64,000 nt of DNA, from positions 3,386,001 to 3,450,000 of the forward strand of contig NC_022657.1 in the NCBI RefSeq assembly GCF_000494755.1. Direction: 5' to 3'. Shown here in pieces: positions 1 through 7,844 of the stretch. The notes beneath the pieces are model-generated. The model was not told the DNA's origin. It did not search any database and worked only from the letters and a program-made list of their open reading frames with translations. Origin of the DNA: Amorphoplanes friuliensis DSM 7358 (GTDB lineage Bacteria > Actinomycetota > Actinomycetes > Mycobacteriales > Micromonosporaceae). The position numbers were made by a program, and so were the translations under genes. Every line of letters starts with the position of its first letter. The stretch's first letter is position 1.

Positions 1-260
1 TCCCGCAGACCGGCGGCGAGGTTCAGCGCCCCGACCACCTGGGCCGCCACCACACCCGGACGACCGGAGACCCGGGCGTACCCGTCGGCCATGTAGGCCG
101 CGGCCTTCTCGCCGTGGGTGACCACGCGGTCGATGTGCGGATGGTGGCGTTCGAGCTCGGCCAGCGTGCGCCGCAGGATCGCCGGGACGAGGAAGAGGTG
201 GCTCACGCCGTACCCGTCGAGCATGTCCGCGACGACCCGGGCGCCGGTCCGCGGGGTCAT
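1..260 (-). CDS. Thiamine-diphosphate-dependent enzyme, N-terminal part (runs off the window)
   Basis: The 86 visible residues are the start of the N-terminal pyrimidine-binding domain of a ThDP enzyme (acetolactate synthase / benzoylformate decarboxylase superfamily). They read from MTPRTGARVVADMLDGYGV through THGEKAAAYMADGYARVSG. The Glu in HGEKAAAYMADGYAR is the family's cofactor-activating glutamate. The ATG overlaps the stop of the upstream decarboxylase-like gene (ATGA), so the two are translationally coupled. The rest lies outside the window, so the substrate (2-oxo acid carboligation or decarboxylation) cannot be assigned. Its place beside a carboxymuconolactone decarboxylase-like gene, behind a GntR-type operator, suggests a role in ring-fragment or keto-acid catabolism. 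Confidence 0.85.
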   Translation of the reverse strand, partial: MTPRTGARVVADMLDGYGVSHLFLVPAILRRTLAELERHHPHIDRVVTHGEKAAAYMADGYARVSGRPGVVAAQVVGALNLAAGLR

Positions 261-673
261 CCGGCGACGGCTTCGACCGGCTCGGCCGCGGCCTCCCGCA
301 CCTCGATCATGACCCGCTCGGCCAGCCGGAACGCCTCCAGGGCGGCCGGTGCCCCGCAGTAGGGGGCGGTCTGCAGCAGGACCTCCTGGATGTCCGCCTC
401 GGTGCAGCCGTTGCGCAGGGCGCCGCGGACGTGCACCTGGAACTCGTGCGGACGGTTCAGCGCGGTCAGCATGGCCAGGTTGAGCAGGCTGCGAGTGCGC
501 CGGTCGAGCCCGGGCCGGGACCAGACGTCACCCCAGCAGCTCGCCGTCACGTACTCCTGGAGGACCCGGGTGAAGTCGGTCGCGGCCAGCATCGACCGGT
601 CCACGTGGGCGTCACCGAGGACCTCGCGCCGCACCTTGTTGCCGCGCTCCAGCCGGCTCTCGTCATCACTCAT
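257..673 (-). CDS. Carboxymuconolactone decarboxylase (PcaC-like) family protein
   Basis: This 138-residue all-helical protein belongs to the carboxymuconolactone decarboxylase / AhpD superfamily. The core TRSLLNLAMLTALNRPHEF followed by QVHVRGALRNGCTEADI matches PcaC, which decarboxylates gamma-carboxymuconolactone in the protocatechuate branch of the beta-ketoadipate pathway. No CxxC peroxidatic motif is present, which favours a decarboxylase or lactone-processing role over a peroxidase. The ATG at 673 was chosen because AGGAG lies just upstream; an in-frame start 17 codons earlier would run into the operator. No pcaG, pcaH or pcaB is near, so an orthodox protocatechuate function is not shown. 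The stop overlaps the start of the ThDP enzyme gene. Confidence 0.85.
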   Translation of the reverse strand: MSDDESRLERGNKVRREVLGDAHVDRSMLAATDFTRVLQEYVTASCWGDVWSRPGLDRRTRSLLNLAMLTALNRPHEFQVHVRGALRNGCTEADIQEVLLQTAPYCGAPAALEAFRLAERVMIEVREAAAEPVEAVAG

Positions 674-716
674 CAACCGCTCCTGTCCGAAGGTCGTGTG
701 CTGGCGCCAGCGTACG

Positions 717-729
717 ACGATCATACAAT
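717..729 (-). promoter_or_regulatory. Putative GntR operator 1 over the -10 of the PcaC-like gene
   Basis: On the minus strand this reads ATTGTATGATCGT. It is an imperfect dyad matching two further copies at 1523-1535 and 7044-7056. It contains TATGAT, a plausible -10 hexamer for the gene starting at 673. The repeats and their positions are visible; binding by the adjacent GntR protein is inferred. Confidence 0.55.
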
Positions 730-770
730 CCGAGGGAACAGGCGGAGGTGAGAGAAAATCGGCGCCGGTC

Positions 771-1448
771 TCAGCCGGCGTCTTGCTCGGAGAGGGCGAT
801 CAGCCCGGCACGCCCGGCTTCCTCGACGTGCTTGGCGCAGGCAGCCGCGGCAGCGTCGGCGTCGTTCGCCTGCACGGCCTCGACGATCGCGCGCAGCTCG
901 GCAACGCTGTGCGCGAGCCGGCCGGGGACCGACATCGACAGCGACCGGAGCACGCTGACGCGGGCGTGCAGACCGCCGACGACCGAGCGCAGGGCCTCGT
1001 TGCCGCCACCCTCGAAGAGCACGTCGTAGAACGCGTCCTTGGCGGCGAGGATCGCGGAACCCTTCGCGTACTGCCGCTCGACGCGCTCGAGGGCACGGGC
1101 CAGGGCCTTGCGCTGGGCGGCCGACGCGTGCTCGACGAAGAGCCGGCCGGCCAGGGCCTCCAGGGCCGACCGCACCTGGTAGAGCTGGCGCGCCTCCTCG
1201 GCGCTGACGCTGGTCACAACGGTGCCCTTGTTGGGGACCGCGGTGACGAGGCCCTCGGCGGCGAGCTCGCGGAGAGCCTCACGGACGCTGGTGCGGGAGA
1301 CGCCGGTCAGCTCCACGAGCTCCCGCTCGATCAGCCGCTGCCCGGGCGCCAGCCGGCGGTCGAGGATGGCCTGGCGAAGGTTCTCCAGGACCTGGGAACG
1401 GATCAGCGCCGGTGTCCGCTCCACGCGCAACGCATTGGCTCGCGTCAC
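771..1448 (-). CDS. GntR family transcriptional regulator, FadR/FCD subfamily
   Basis: This 225-residue regulator has an N-terminal winged helix (about residues 10-75, with RSQVLENLRQAILDRRLAPG and GVSRTSVREALRELAAEGLV, the classic GntR helix-turn-helix). An all-helical FCD ligand-binding domain follows (about 85-215). FCD members usually bind carboxylic-acid effectors and repress neighbouring catabolic genes. The GTG at 1448 was preferred because a GAGGGGG box precedes it and because a start further upstream would cross the divergent promoter. It is transcribed away from the aldolase. The dyad ATCGTATGACGAT in the shared intergenic region is its most likely operator. The family call is firm; effector and targets are inferred. 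Confidence 0.92.
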   Translation of the reverse strand: MTRANALRVERTPALIRSQVLENLRQAILDRRLAPGQRLIERELVELTGVSRTSVREALRELAAEGLVTAVPNKGTVVTSVSAEEARQLYQVRSALEALAGRLFVEHASAAQRKALARALERVERQYAKGSAILAAKDAFYDVLFEGGGNEALRSVVGGLHARVSVLRSLSMSVPGRLAHSVAELRAIVEAVQANDADAAAAACAKHVEEAGRAGLIALSEQDAG

Positions 1449-1513
1449 CGCCGCCCCCTCGTTCGTCGTGTTGTGCCTGACATCGTACCCAGCGGCCGGC
1501 GACGGCCCGACCG

Positions 1514-1543
1514 TTGTTTCAGATCGTATGACGATGCTACATT
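1514..1543 (+). promoter_or_regulatory. Promoter of the aldolase operon with an embedded perfect dyad operator
   Basis: A -35-like TTGTTT (1514-1519) and a -10-like TACATT (1538-1543) are separated by 18 nt. The spacer holds the perfect 5-3-5 palindrome ATCGTATGACGAT (1523-1535). A repressor bound between -35 and -10 would block RNA polymerase. Related copies lie at 717-729 and 7044-7056. The sequence is directly visible; control by GntR is inferred. Confidence 0.6.
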
Positions 1544-1575
1544 TTCGAAACCCATAACCCCTCGTGAGGAGCGCT

Positions 1576-2367
1576 ATGACGCGGATGGGTTTCGCTCGCA
1601 GACTGGCCACCACGGATCGTTGCCTGGTCGGCACCTGGGTCAAGATCCCGGCGCTGGAACCGGTGGAGATCCTGGCCGACGCCGGGTTCGACTACATCGT
1701 GATCGACCAGGAGCACGCGCCGCTGACGCTCGAGTTCGCCTATCAGGCGACGGTGGTGGCTCAGGGTGCGGGCATGTCGGTGCTGGTCCGCGTCCCGGAC
1801 CGCAGCGGCAGCCACCTGCAGCGACTTCTCGACTCCGGAGTCGACGGCATCCTGGTGCCGCGGGTGACCTCCGTGGCCGAGGCGACCGCGTCCGTCCGGC
1901 AGATGGTCTTCTCACCCGCCGGCGACCGCGGTCTGGGCACCACCTCGCGGGCGGGCCGCTGGGGCGGCACCCCGCGTGCGGAGTACCTGCGCTTCGGCGA
2001 CGAGGAGGTCATGCGCGCCGTCCAGCTGGAGGAACGCGCCGCGATCGAGACGGTCGAGGACATCCTCGACGTCCCCGGGCTCAACGGGGTCTTCCTCGGG
2101 ATGGGTGACCTGGGGTTGTCGTCCGGTCTGACGCAGGCCGACCCCGAATTCCAGAAGCTCGTCGACCGGTTCCTGACCGCCGCACACGATCGGGGTGTGC
2201 CGGCCGGCACCGCGGTGCAGACCGCGGCGCAGGCGCAGGAGGCCGCCGACCGCGGCTACCGCTACGTGATGGTCAGCAACGACACCAGCCTGCTGAGGGG
2301 TGCCGCGACCTCCGTGGTCGCCGGCCTCGGCAGCCGATTCACCGAAGGAGCCCCCCATGGCGTTTGA
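1576..2367 (+). CDS. HpcH/HpaI family class II aldolase
   Basis: This 263-residue TIM-barrel aldolase belongs to the HpcH/HpaI family, metal-dependent enzymes that cleave 2-keto-3-deoxy or 4-hydroxy-2-oxo acids to pyruvate plus an aldehyde. Visible family motifs are FDYIVIDQEHAPLTLE (catalytic and metal region), VLVRVPDR, GVDGILVPRVTSVAEA (metal-binding and active-site arginine region) and the GDRGLG loop. The ATG at 1576 is preceded by GAGGA at a 5-nt spacing; a GTG four codons upstream is less likely. The gene overlaps the cupin gene by 11 bp and leads the operon aldolase-cupin-monooxygenase. The exact substrate is not determinable. The released aldehyde could feed the aldehyde dehydrogenase at 7845. 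Confidence 0.88.
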   Translation: MTRMGFARRLATTDRCLVGTWVKIPALEPVEILADAGFDYIVIDQEHAPLTLEFAYQATVVAQGAGMSVLVRVPDRSGSHLQRLLDSGVDGILVPRVTSVAEATASVRQMVFSPAGDRGLGTTSRAGRWGGTPRAEYLRFGDEEVMRAVQLEERAAIETVEDILDVPGLNGVFLGMGDLGLSSGLTQADPEFQKLVDRFLTAAHDRGVPAGTAVQTAAQAQEAADRGYRYVMVSNDTSLLRGAATSVVAGLGSRFTEGAPHGV

Positions 2368-3268
2368 GTCCACCGACCTGCGCTCCACGCTGCCGTCCGC
2401 CGCGGCCGCACCGGCCACCCCCGAGCGGTTCTCCGGATCCGAGCACGTCCAGTTCCGCGACGTCCCGCCGGTCGAGAAGACCGAGACCATCTCCACCTGG
2501 TACGCCCGGGGCCAGAACTTCGTCGTCGGGTACTCCGATCTCGACGGCACGGCCGCCCTGTCCCGGACCTCCCAGCCCGACGAGTACGTGGTGCTGCTGG
2601 CCGACGACGACCTGGAGGCCCGGGTCGAGGCGCCGGGTGAGGAGCTGACGGTGTCCGGCCGCACGATGATCGTTGTGCCGCCGGGGGACAGCACGGTGAC
2701 GATCACCGGGCGGGGACGGGTGCTGCGCCTGCTGACCACGAAGTCCGAGGACATCGCCGCACTGGCCGCCAACGCCGGCTCCTACGCCGAGGCGCACGAG
2801 AACATCCCGCCGTTCCAGCCCTGGCCCGACCCGGTGGGCGGCTTCCGCGTCCGCACCTACGACCTGACCGTGGCGCCGCTGGCCAACCCGCCCTTCCGGC
2901 TGTACCGCTGCACCACCTTCATGGTCAACTTCATCGACCCGAAGCAGGGCCCGCGTGACCCGGCGAAGCTGTCGCCGCACAAGCACGACGACTTCGAGCA
3001 GTGCTCGATCGTGCTGGCGGGGGAGTACGTCCACCACCTGCGCTGGCCGTGGACGACGAACAAGGCCAACTGGCGCGAGGACGAGCACTACACGGTCGTC
3101 GCCCCGTCGGTGACCGTGATCCCGCCGCCCTCCCTGCACACCAGCGAGGCCGTCGGTGCGGGCACCAATCACCTCATCGACGTGTTCTGCCCGCCGCGGT
3201 TCGACTTCTCCGACATGGAGGGCTGGGTGTTCAACGCCGCCGACTACCCGGCACCGGAGGCTCGATGA
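2357..3268 (+). CDS. Cupin-fold protein of unknown function (probable bicupin)
   Basis: This 303-residue soluble protein has two beta-rich halves. The C-terminal half has a cupin-like metal site: SPHKHDDFEQCSIVLAGEY (H-x-H plus E) and a later PSLHTSEA histidine. The N-terminal half (about 40-150) looks like a second, metal-less barrel. Such proteins include ring-cleaving dioxygenases and isomerases, but I do not recognise a characterised relative. The ATG at 2357 follows AAGGAG at a good spacing and lies inside the end of the aldolase gene. Its stop overlaps the start of the monooxygenase (ATGA). The operon position suggests an enzyme of the same pathway. Confidence 0.7.
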   Translation: MAFESTDLRSTLPSAAAAPATPERFSGSEHVQFRDVPPVEKTETISTWYARGQNFVVGYSDLDGTAALSRTSQPDEYVVLLADDDLEARVEAPGEELTVSGRTMIVVPPGDSTVTITGRGRVLRLLTTKSEDIAALAANAGSYAEAHENIPPFQPWPDPVGGFRVRTYDLTVAPLANPPFRLYRCTTFMVNFIDPKQGPRDPAKLSPHKHDDFEQCSIVLAGEYVHHLRWPWTTNKANWREDEHYTVVAPSVTVIPPPSLHTSEAVGAGTNHLIDVFCPPRFDFSDMEGWVFNAADYPAPEAR

Positions 3269-4728
3269 CCACCGGGCGGAGCCGTCTGCGGGTCGCGGTC
3301 GTCGGCGCCGGACTGGGTGGCATAGCGGCCGCGATCAAGCTGCGGAAGAACACCCGGGCCTCGGTGGTCATCTTCGAGCAGTCCGCCGGTGTCGGCGGCA
3401 CCTGGTACGACAACCGGTACCCGGGGTGCGAGGTCGACGTCCCCTCGCACGCCTACTCGTTCTCGTTCCTCAAGTACGACTGGCCGCGGACGCACGCGAC
3501 CCAGCCGGAACTGCTGGCCTACGCCGAGCACGTGGTGGACCGCTTCGGGCTGCGGCCGCACCTGCGGCTGAACACCCGGGTCACCGACCTGGTGTGGGAG
3601 GAGTCGACCAGCACCTACACGCTGTCCACCGAGCACGGTGACAGCGAGGAGTTCGACGTCGTCATCTCCGCGCTGGGTCTGCTCAGCGTGCCGCGGTACC
3701 CCGAGTGGCCGGGGCTGGAGACGTTCACCGGCCCGTGTTTCCACACCTCACGCTGGGAGGACCACGACCTCACCGGCAAGTCGGTGGCAGTGGTCGGCAC
3801 CGGGTCGACCGCGGTGCAGATCGTCCCGTCGATCGCCGGTGCCGCGGCGAAGGTCCACGTCTTCCAGCGTGAGCCCGGCTGGATCGAGCCGAAGAACGAG
3901 CGGGAGTACACCCCGCGCGAGCGGTGGATCTACCGTCACGTCCCGCTCGCCCAGCGGCTCAGCCGGGCGAAGATCTTCCATCAGGGCAACCGGCGCTTCA
4001 AGGGTTACGACGTCGGATCCCGCCGGCAGCAACGGATGCGCGAGGTCTGCGAGCAGTTCATCACGACCAGCATCACCGACCCGGCGACCCGGGCGGCGGT
4101 CACCCCGGACTACCCGTGGGGGTGCAAGCGGCCGGTCATCTCGTCGACGTTCTATCCCTCGCTGAACCGTGACAACGTCGAGCTGGTCCCGCACGCGGTG
4201 AGCCGCGTGACCGAGGCCGGCGTGGTCGACGCGACCGGCACGGCCCGCGACATCGACGTGCTGATCCTCAGCACGGGCTTCCAGCCGACGAAGTTCCTGG
4301 CCGGCCTCGACGTGAAGGGCCGCGACGGCCGCGGCATCCACGACGTCTGGCGCGAGCGTGCCGCCGCCTTCATGGGCATCACCGTGCCGGGCTTCCCCAA
4401 CTTCTTCATCCTGTACGGCCCGAACACCAACGGCGGCGTCTCGATCATCGCCCAGCTGGAACGTCAGGCCGAGGTGGTCGTGCAGTCCGTCCGGCGGCTG
4501 GAACGCACCCGGCGGCGCAGCATCGACACCTCACCGGCCGCCGCCCGCCGCTTCACCGAGTGGATCGACCGCCGGATGGCCGGCAGTGCCTCGGCGATGA
4601 ACGCGGGCTGTCACAACTACTACCACGACCCCGCCGGCCACAACGTGACGCAGTGGCCGGGTGGCCACCTCGCCTACGCCCTGGCCACCCGGTTCGTCGC
4701 CCGTTTCGGGCTCAGGACACCACGCTAG
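3265..4728 (+). CDS. Flavin-containing Baeyer-Villiger-type monooxygenase
   Basis: This 487-residue FAD/NADPH monooxygenase has two Rossmann motifs (VVGAGLGGIAAA near the N-terminus, VVGTGSTAVQIVPSI near residue 170). It also has the substrate-side motif GGTWYDNRYPGCEVDVPSH and a Baeyer-Villiger fingerprint-like FTGPCFHTSRWEDHD. These enzymes insert oxygen next to a ketone to make an ester or lactone. The start ATG overlaps the cupin stop. The last 17 bp overlap the convergent hydrolase gene. In context it could turn a cyclic or aryl ketone into an ester or lactone for the hydrolase and aldolase; this is inference. Confidence 0.88.
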   Translation: MTTGRSRLRVAVVGAGLGGIAAAIKLRKNTRASVVIFEQSAGVGGTWYDNRYPGCEVDVPSHAYSFSFLKYDWPRTHATQPELLAYAEHVVDRFGLRPHLRLNTRVTDLVWEESTSTYTLSTEHGDSEEFDVVISALGLLSVPRYPEWPGLETFTGPCFHTSRWEDHDLTGKSVAVVGTGSTAVQIVPSIAGAAAKVHVFQREPGWIEPKNEREYTPRERWIYRHVPLAQRLSRAKIFHQGNRRFKGYDVGSRRQQRMREVCEQFITTSITDPATRAAVTPDYPWGCKRPVISSTFYPSLNRDNVELVPHAVSRVTEAGVVDATGTARDIDVLILSTGFQPTKFLAGLDVKGRDGRGIHDVWRERAAAFMGITVPGFPNFFILYGPNTNGGVSIIAQLERQAEVVVQSVRRLERTRRRSIDTSPAAARRFTEWIDRRMAGSASAMNAGCHNYYHDPAGHNVTQWPGGHLAYALATRFVARFGLRTPR

Positions 4729-5557
4729 GGTGACCGCCGGCCAGTGACACCTCCGCCACGTGCAGACCGTCGTCGCCCGTGGCGGAGGGGAAACGGTCCC
4801 AGACGGCGGCCTCGTGGAACGGCAGGATGCGCCGGCTGTCCCCGCCGACGCCGGTCAGCAGGTCGTCGGCGAAGTCGAGCCAGGTCGCCGCGCTGCCCGT
4901 GGTCATCGCGATCGGGGCGAGAACGCCGTCGCCGTGCAGCCCGTCGAGGTTCTCGTAGCTGTAGACGTTGTCGCCCGCGAAGACCCACGTGCCGTCGGCG
5001 GCGTTGGTGACCGCGACAACCTGGGATCCCGCGGTGTGGGTGTCGTGGGCCGGTCGCAGCTCGATGCCCGGCGCCACCTCGGCCACGCCCTCGACGAGGG
5101 TCGACGGGCGGCGTCCGAGCTGCTCGGGCAGATCCGTCTGGCACGACCGGGTCAGGAACTCGAACCGGGACGCCCGGGCGGAGGCCGCCACGTAACTGTC
5201 GATCTCGCGCCGCTGGATCCAGACGTGCGCGTCCGGGAAGACGTCGACACACCCGGCGTGGTCGAAGTGGTTGTGCGTCAACAGGATCGTGTCGACCTGC
5301 CCGGCCGTCACGCCGACCTGTGCGAGGGCCTCGACCGGGGAACGCCAGCGGGTCTCGCCGTACTTGGTGGTGAGCCGGTCGTGGACAGCCCGGTCGGCAA
5401 AACCGGTGTCGACCAGGATGCACCGGTCCGCCGACCGCACCAGCCCGAAGCAGTAAGGCATCCGCCGGTACCCCTCGTTGGGCTGCGCGGCGAAGAGGTT
5501 GCTCGCCGGGAAACGGTCGACGTAGCCGTACTCGAGAATCCAGATCGAATAGCTCAT
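4712..5557 (-). CDS. Metallo-beta-lactamase-fold hydrolase (lactonase-like)
   Basis: This 281-residue MBL-fold hydrolase has the zinc motif THNHFDH (H95, H97, D99, H100), a following AGC segment, a downstream metal histidine in RPAHDTHTAGS, and FAGDNVY for the bridging aspartate. The overall arrangement resembles N-acyl homoserine lactonase-type MBL enzymes that open lactone rings. The ATG at 5557 overlaps the stop of the upstream AhpD-like gene, without a strong ribosome-binding site, so translation is probably coupled. It is the third gene of a minus-strand operon with the DUF6282-type protein and the AhpD-like protein. A product of the adjacent monooxygenase (an ester or lactone) is an attractive but unproven substrate. 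Confidence 0.85.
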   Translation of the reverse strand: MSYSIWILEYGYVDRFPASNLFAAQPNEGYRRMPYCFGLVRSADRCILVDTGFADRAVHDRLTTKYGETRWRSPVEALAQVGVTAGQVDTILLTHNHFDHAGCVDVFPDAHVWIQRREIDSYVAASARASRFEFLTRSCQTDLPEQLGRRPSTLVEGVAEVAPGIELRPAHDTHTAGSQVVAVTNAADGTWVFAGDNVYSYENLDGLHGDGVLAPIAMTTGSAATWLDFADDLLTGVGGDSRRILPFHEAAVWDRFPSATGDDGLHVAEVSLAGGHPSVVS

Positions 5558-6117
5558 GCCGGGGGCTGGATGTCGAAGACGGCGAGCTGCCACGCCACCA
5601 TGTTGTAGTAGCCGACGATGGTGACAAGCTCGAACAGACCCTCCGCGCCGAGCACACCCTCGGCGTCCTTGTACTCGTCCCCGTCGAGGGTGCCGCGGTC
5701 GACAATCCGTGTGGTCGTACGGAAAACGCAGGCCTCCACCTCGGAGAGGCCGGATGGTTCCCTGGTCTCGGCCAGCGCGGCCAGGTCTTCGGCGGTGAGG
5801 CCGGCGGCCGCACCGGCACGCTCGTGCGCGTAGAGCTCGAAGGCGCTGCGGTGGTGATGGCCGACCAGCAGGATCGCGATCTCCCGGGCCCGGACGGGCA
5901 GCCGTGAGTCGTAACGAACCGCACTGCCGATGTGTTGCAGGGCCTTGCCGAAGGCCGGGCTGATGACCCAGACCGCGGGTGGCCCGAGGAGCCGGCCGTC
6001 CGCACCGACGAGCGAGAACGGGCTCTCCGGCGCCACGCGTCGGCCGGTGGTGTAGATGTCGTACAGCTCCCGCTGGGCCGCGCTCATGTCCGCGGGGTCG
6101 ACGTCGTCGATTCTCAT
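5554..6117 (-). CDS. Carboxymuconolactone decarboxylase / AhpD-like family protein
   Basis: This 187-residue helical protein belongs to the carboxymuconolactone decarboxylase family. The conserved core runs LPVRAREIAILLVGHHHRS, then AFELYAHERAGAAAGLT, where E and H occupy the family's active-site positions. The CxxC of true AhpD peroxidases is missing. This subgroup is often annotated only as carboxymuconolactone decarboxylase family protein. Both ends overlap neighbours by ATGA, linking it tightly to the DUF6282-type gene upstream and the MBL hydrolase downstream. It is the second member of this family in the cluster (see 257-673). The biochemical role is unknown. Confidence 0.82.
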   Translation of the reverse strand: MRIDDVDPADMSAAQRELYDIYTTGRRVAPESPFSLVGADGRLLGPPAVWVISPAFGKALQHIGSAVRYDSRLPVRAREIAILLVGHHHRSAFELYAHERAGAAAGLTAEDLAALAETREPSGLSEVEACVFRTTTRIVDRGTLDGDEYKDAEGVLGAEGLFELVTIVGYYNMVAWQLAVFDIQPPA

Positions 6118-7037
6118 GCAGGCTCTCCCAGGAAGGCGCGGGGATTGGTGGCGACCATGGTGGTGATCTGCTCGGCCGTCCAGCCGAGATACGCCAGTTG
6201 CTCGACGAACATCCGCAGGCACTCCGGCTCGGGCGGCACCCAGCGGGAGAACACGTCAGTGGTGAGGATGACCCGCTCGGGGCCGGCCGCGACGATCGCC
6301 TCGTGCACGTCGCGGACGGTCAGATGCCCGTCCGGATGCACCAGCGGCGCGTTGCAGAACTCCAGGTACGCCCCCATGGCGGTGAACTCCCGCAGCAGGC
6401 CCGGATCCGCCGTGTAATGCAGTGGATGCGTGACCAGCAGCCGCTGACCGACCTCGGCGCAGTACGCGGCGACCGCCCGGCTCTCCTCGACCGAGGCGTG
6501 CCCCGTGGCGAGCGCGAGGCCGAGCGCGCGGCAGGCGTCGATGACTGCGCGCGCCCGGCCGGAGAGTGCGCCGTCCGGCTGGCACAGCGCGATCGCCGTC
6601 CGGGCCGCGTATTCGTCGAAGGACGGCGCGATCCGGCCCAGCACCTGTGAGATGTAACCACCGCGCGCGGCGTCCGCGGCCGAGCCCCACGTCGGCAGGA
6701 ACACCACACTCGCGCCGTGTGCGGCGGCGAGCTCGACGATGCCGGGCTCCAGCCCACCGGCCGGTGGGTTCAGCGTGATGCTGCCGTGCACCCGGAACCC
6801 GGTGCCGGCCATCGCCTCCTGCACCGCCCGGGCCCGGTCCGTCGTCGCCCACAGGTGGGACTTCAACACCCAGCCCGACATCCCGTACGCGTGCGCCAGC
6901 CGGGCCACTGCCACGTCGGCGCCGCGGTTGGGGAGTCCGGCCGACAGATCGGGCTGACCGTGGACGTGGACGTCGATCGCCCCGCGCAGCAGGCGGTCGA
7001 AGTCGTCCGGCAGCGCCGCCGTGAAAGTCTCGAGCAC
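6114..7037 (-). CDS. Amidohydrolase-like TIM-barrel protein (DUF6282 type)
   Basis: This 307-residue protein has IDVHVHGQPDL near the N-terminus (the HxH metal site of amidohydrolase-superfamily barrels), then GWVLKSHLWATTDRA, GSITLNPPAGGLEP, a late GHAS and VTHPLH histidine pair, and LTTDVFS, where the aspartate is the expected final metal ligand. The pattern matches what I recall as DUF6282, a family without a characterised reaction. The GTG at 7037 was chosen because a TACAAT -10 hexamer ends 6 nt upstream, which points to a leaderless mRNA; an ATG further upstream would lie inside the divergent SDR gene. It heads the operon DUF6282-AhpD-MBL. Confidence 0.75.
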   Translation of the reverse strand: MLETFTAALPDDFDRLLRGAIDVHVHGQPDLSAGLPNRGADVAVARLAHAYGMSGWVLKSHLWATTDRARAVQEAMAGTGFRVHGSITLNPPAGGLEPGIVELAAAHGASVVFLPTWGSAADAARGGYISQVLGRIAPSFDEYAARTAIALCQPDGALSGRARAVIDACRALGLALATGHASVEESRAVAAYCAEVGQRLLVTHPLHYTADPGLLREFTAMGAYLEFCNAPLVHPDGHLTVRDVHEAIVAAGPERVILTTDVFSRWVPPEPECLRMFVEQLAYLGWTAEQITTMVATNPRAFLGEPA

Positions 7038-7039
7038 GG

Positions 7040-7069
7040 TTGAATTGTATGACGGTATGACACTAGGCT
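7040..7069. promoter_or_regulatory. Divergent leaderless promoters with GntR-type operator 3
   Basis: ATTGTATGACGGT (7044-7056) is a third copy of the dyad in this cluster, followed by an overlapping half-copy GGTATGAC. On the minus strand it contains TACAAT, a -10 hexamer 6 nt before the GTG at 7037. On the plus strand TTGAAT (7040-7045) and TAGGCT (7064-7069) are 18 nt apart, and the ATG follows 6 nt later at 7076. One bound repressor could therefore shut both transcripts. The positions are seen; the regulator is inferred. Confidence 0.55.
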
Positions 7070-7075
7070 CAAGCG

Positions 7076-7828
7076 ATGGGACCACTGGCCGGAAAGGTTG
7101 TCCTGGTTGTCGGCGCGAGTGCGGGGATCGGCGCCGACACTGCACGGGTGCTCGCCGCGGACGGTGCCGCGCTGATGCTGGTCGCCCGCAGCGCCGGGCC
7201 GCTCGCTGAGCTCACCGCGGAGTTGCGGGAGGCGGGGCACGAGGTCGCGTACACGACGGGGGATGTCTCGAGAGCCGTTGACGTCGCTGCCTTTGTCGAG
7301 GCGACGGTGGCGCGCTTCGGGCGGCTCGACGGTGCCTTCAACAGTGCGGCCATGACCCAGGGCGGACGCCTGGACGAGGTGCCGGAGGACGATATCGACC
7401 GGATCCTGGCGGTGAACGTCAAGGGCACCTGGCTCTGCCTGCGCGAGCAGGCCCGGGTCATGGAGAAGCAGGGCTCCGGCTCGATCGTGACCGTGAGCAG
7501 CATCGGCGGGCTGCGCGGCAGCTCCGGCATGGGCGCCTACCAGGCCACCAAACACGCCGTCATCGGCCTGACACGGACGGCCGCCCACGACTTCGGGCCG
7601 CTCGGCATCCGGGTCAACTGCATCGCCCCCGGCCCGACCGAGTCACCGATGCTCGATCAGACCCGGCTGGCCATCCCGGGTGGCGTGGAGAAACGCATCG
7701 CGGCGACACCGTTGCGCAAGGCTGGCACCGGCGCGGAGGTCGGGGCCGTCGCGTCGTTCCTGCTGAGCGATCGAGCGAGCCACCTCAGCGGGGTTGTCCT
7801 GCCGGTGGACGGAGGGTTCCTTGCCTGA
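7076..7828 (+). CDS. Short-chain dehydrogenase/reductase (SDR), classical type
   Basis: This 250-residue NAD(P)-dependent oxidoreductase has the cofactor motif GASAGIG (residues 13-19), an NxA-like NSAAM segment, catalytic Ser around 141-142, and YQATK giving Tyr155 and Lys159. The C-terminal LPVDGGFLA is typical of classical SDRs (3-oxoacyl-ACP reductase or dihydrodiol dehydrogenase annotations are common for this subtype). The ATG lies 6 nt behind a TAGGCT hexamer and has no Shine-Dalgarno sequence, so the mRNA is probably leaderless. It is transcribed with the aldehyde dehydrogenase 16 bp downstream and shares its promoter region with the DUF6282 operon. The substrate is unknown. Confidence 0.92.
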   Translation: MGPLAGKVVLVVGASAGIGADTARVLAADGAALMLVARSAGPLAELTAELREAGHEVAYTTGDVSRAVDVAAFVEATVARFGRLDGAFNSAAMTQGGRLDEVPEDDIDRILAVNVKGTWLCLREQARVMEKQGSGSIVTVSSIGGLRGSSGMGAYQATKHAVIGLTRTAAHDFGPLGIRVNCIAPGPTESPMLDQTRLAIPGGVEKRIAATPLRKAGTGAEVGAVASFLLSDRASHLSGVVLPVDGGFLA

Positions 7829-7844
7829 GATCGGGAGTCGAGAC

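Noticed and set aside
5554..6117. AhpD alkylhydroperoxidase assignment
   Set aside because: The CxxC peroxidatic motif is missing, so only the broader carboxymuconolactone decarboxylase family is supported.
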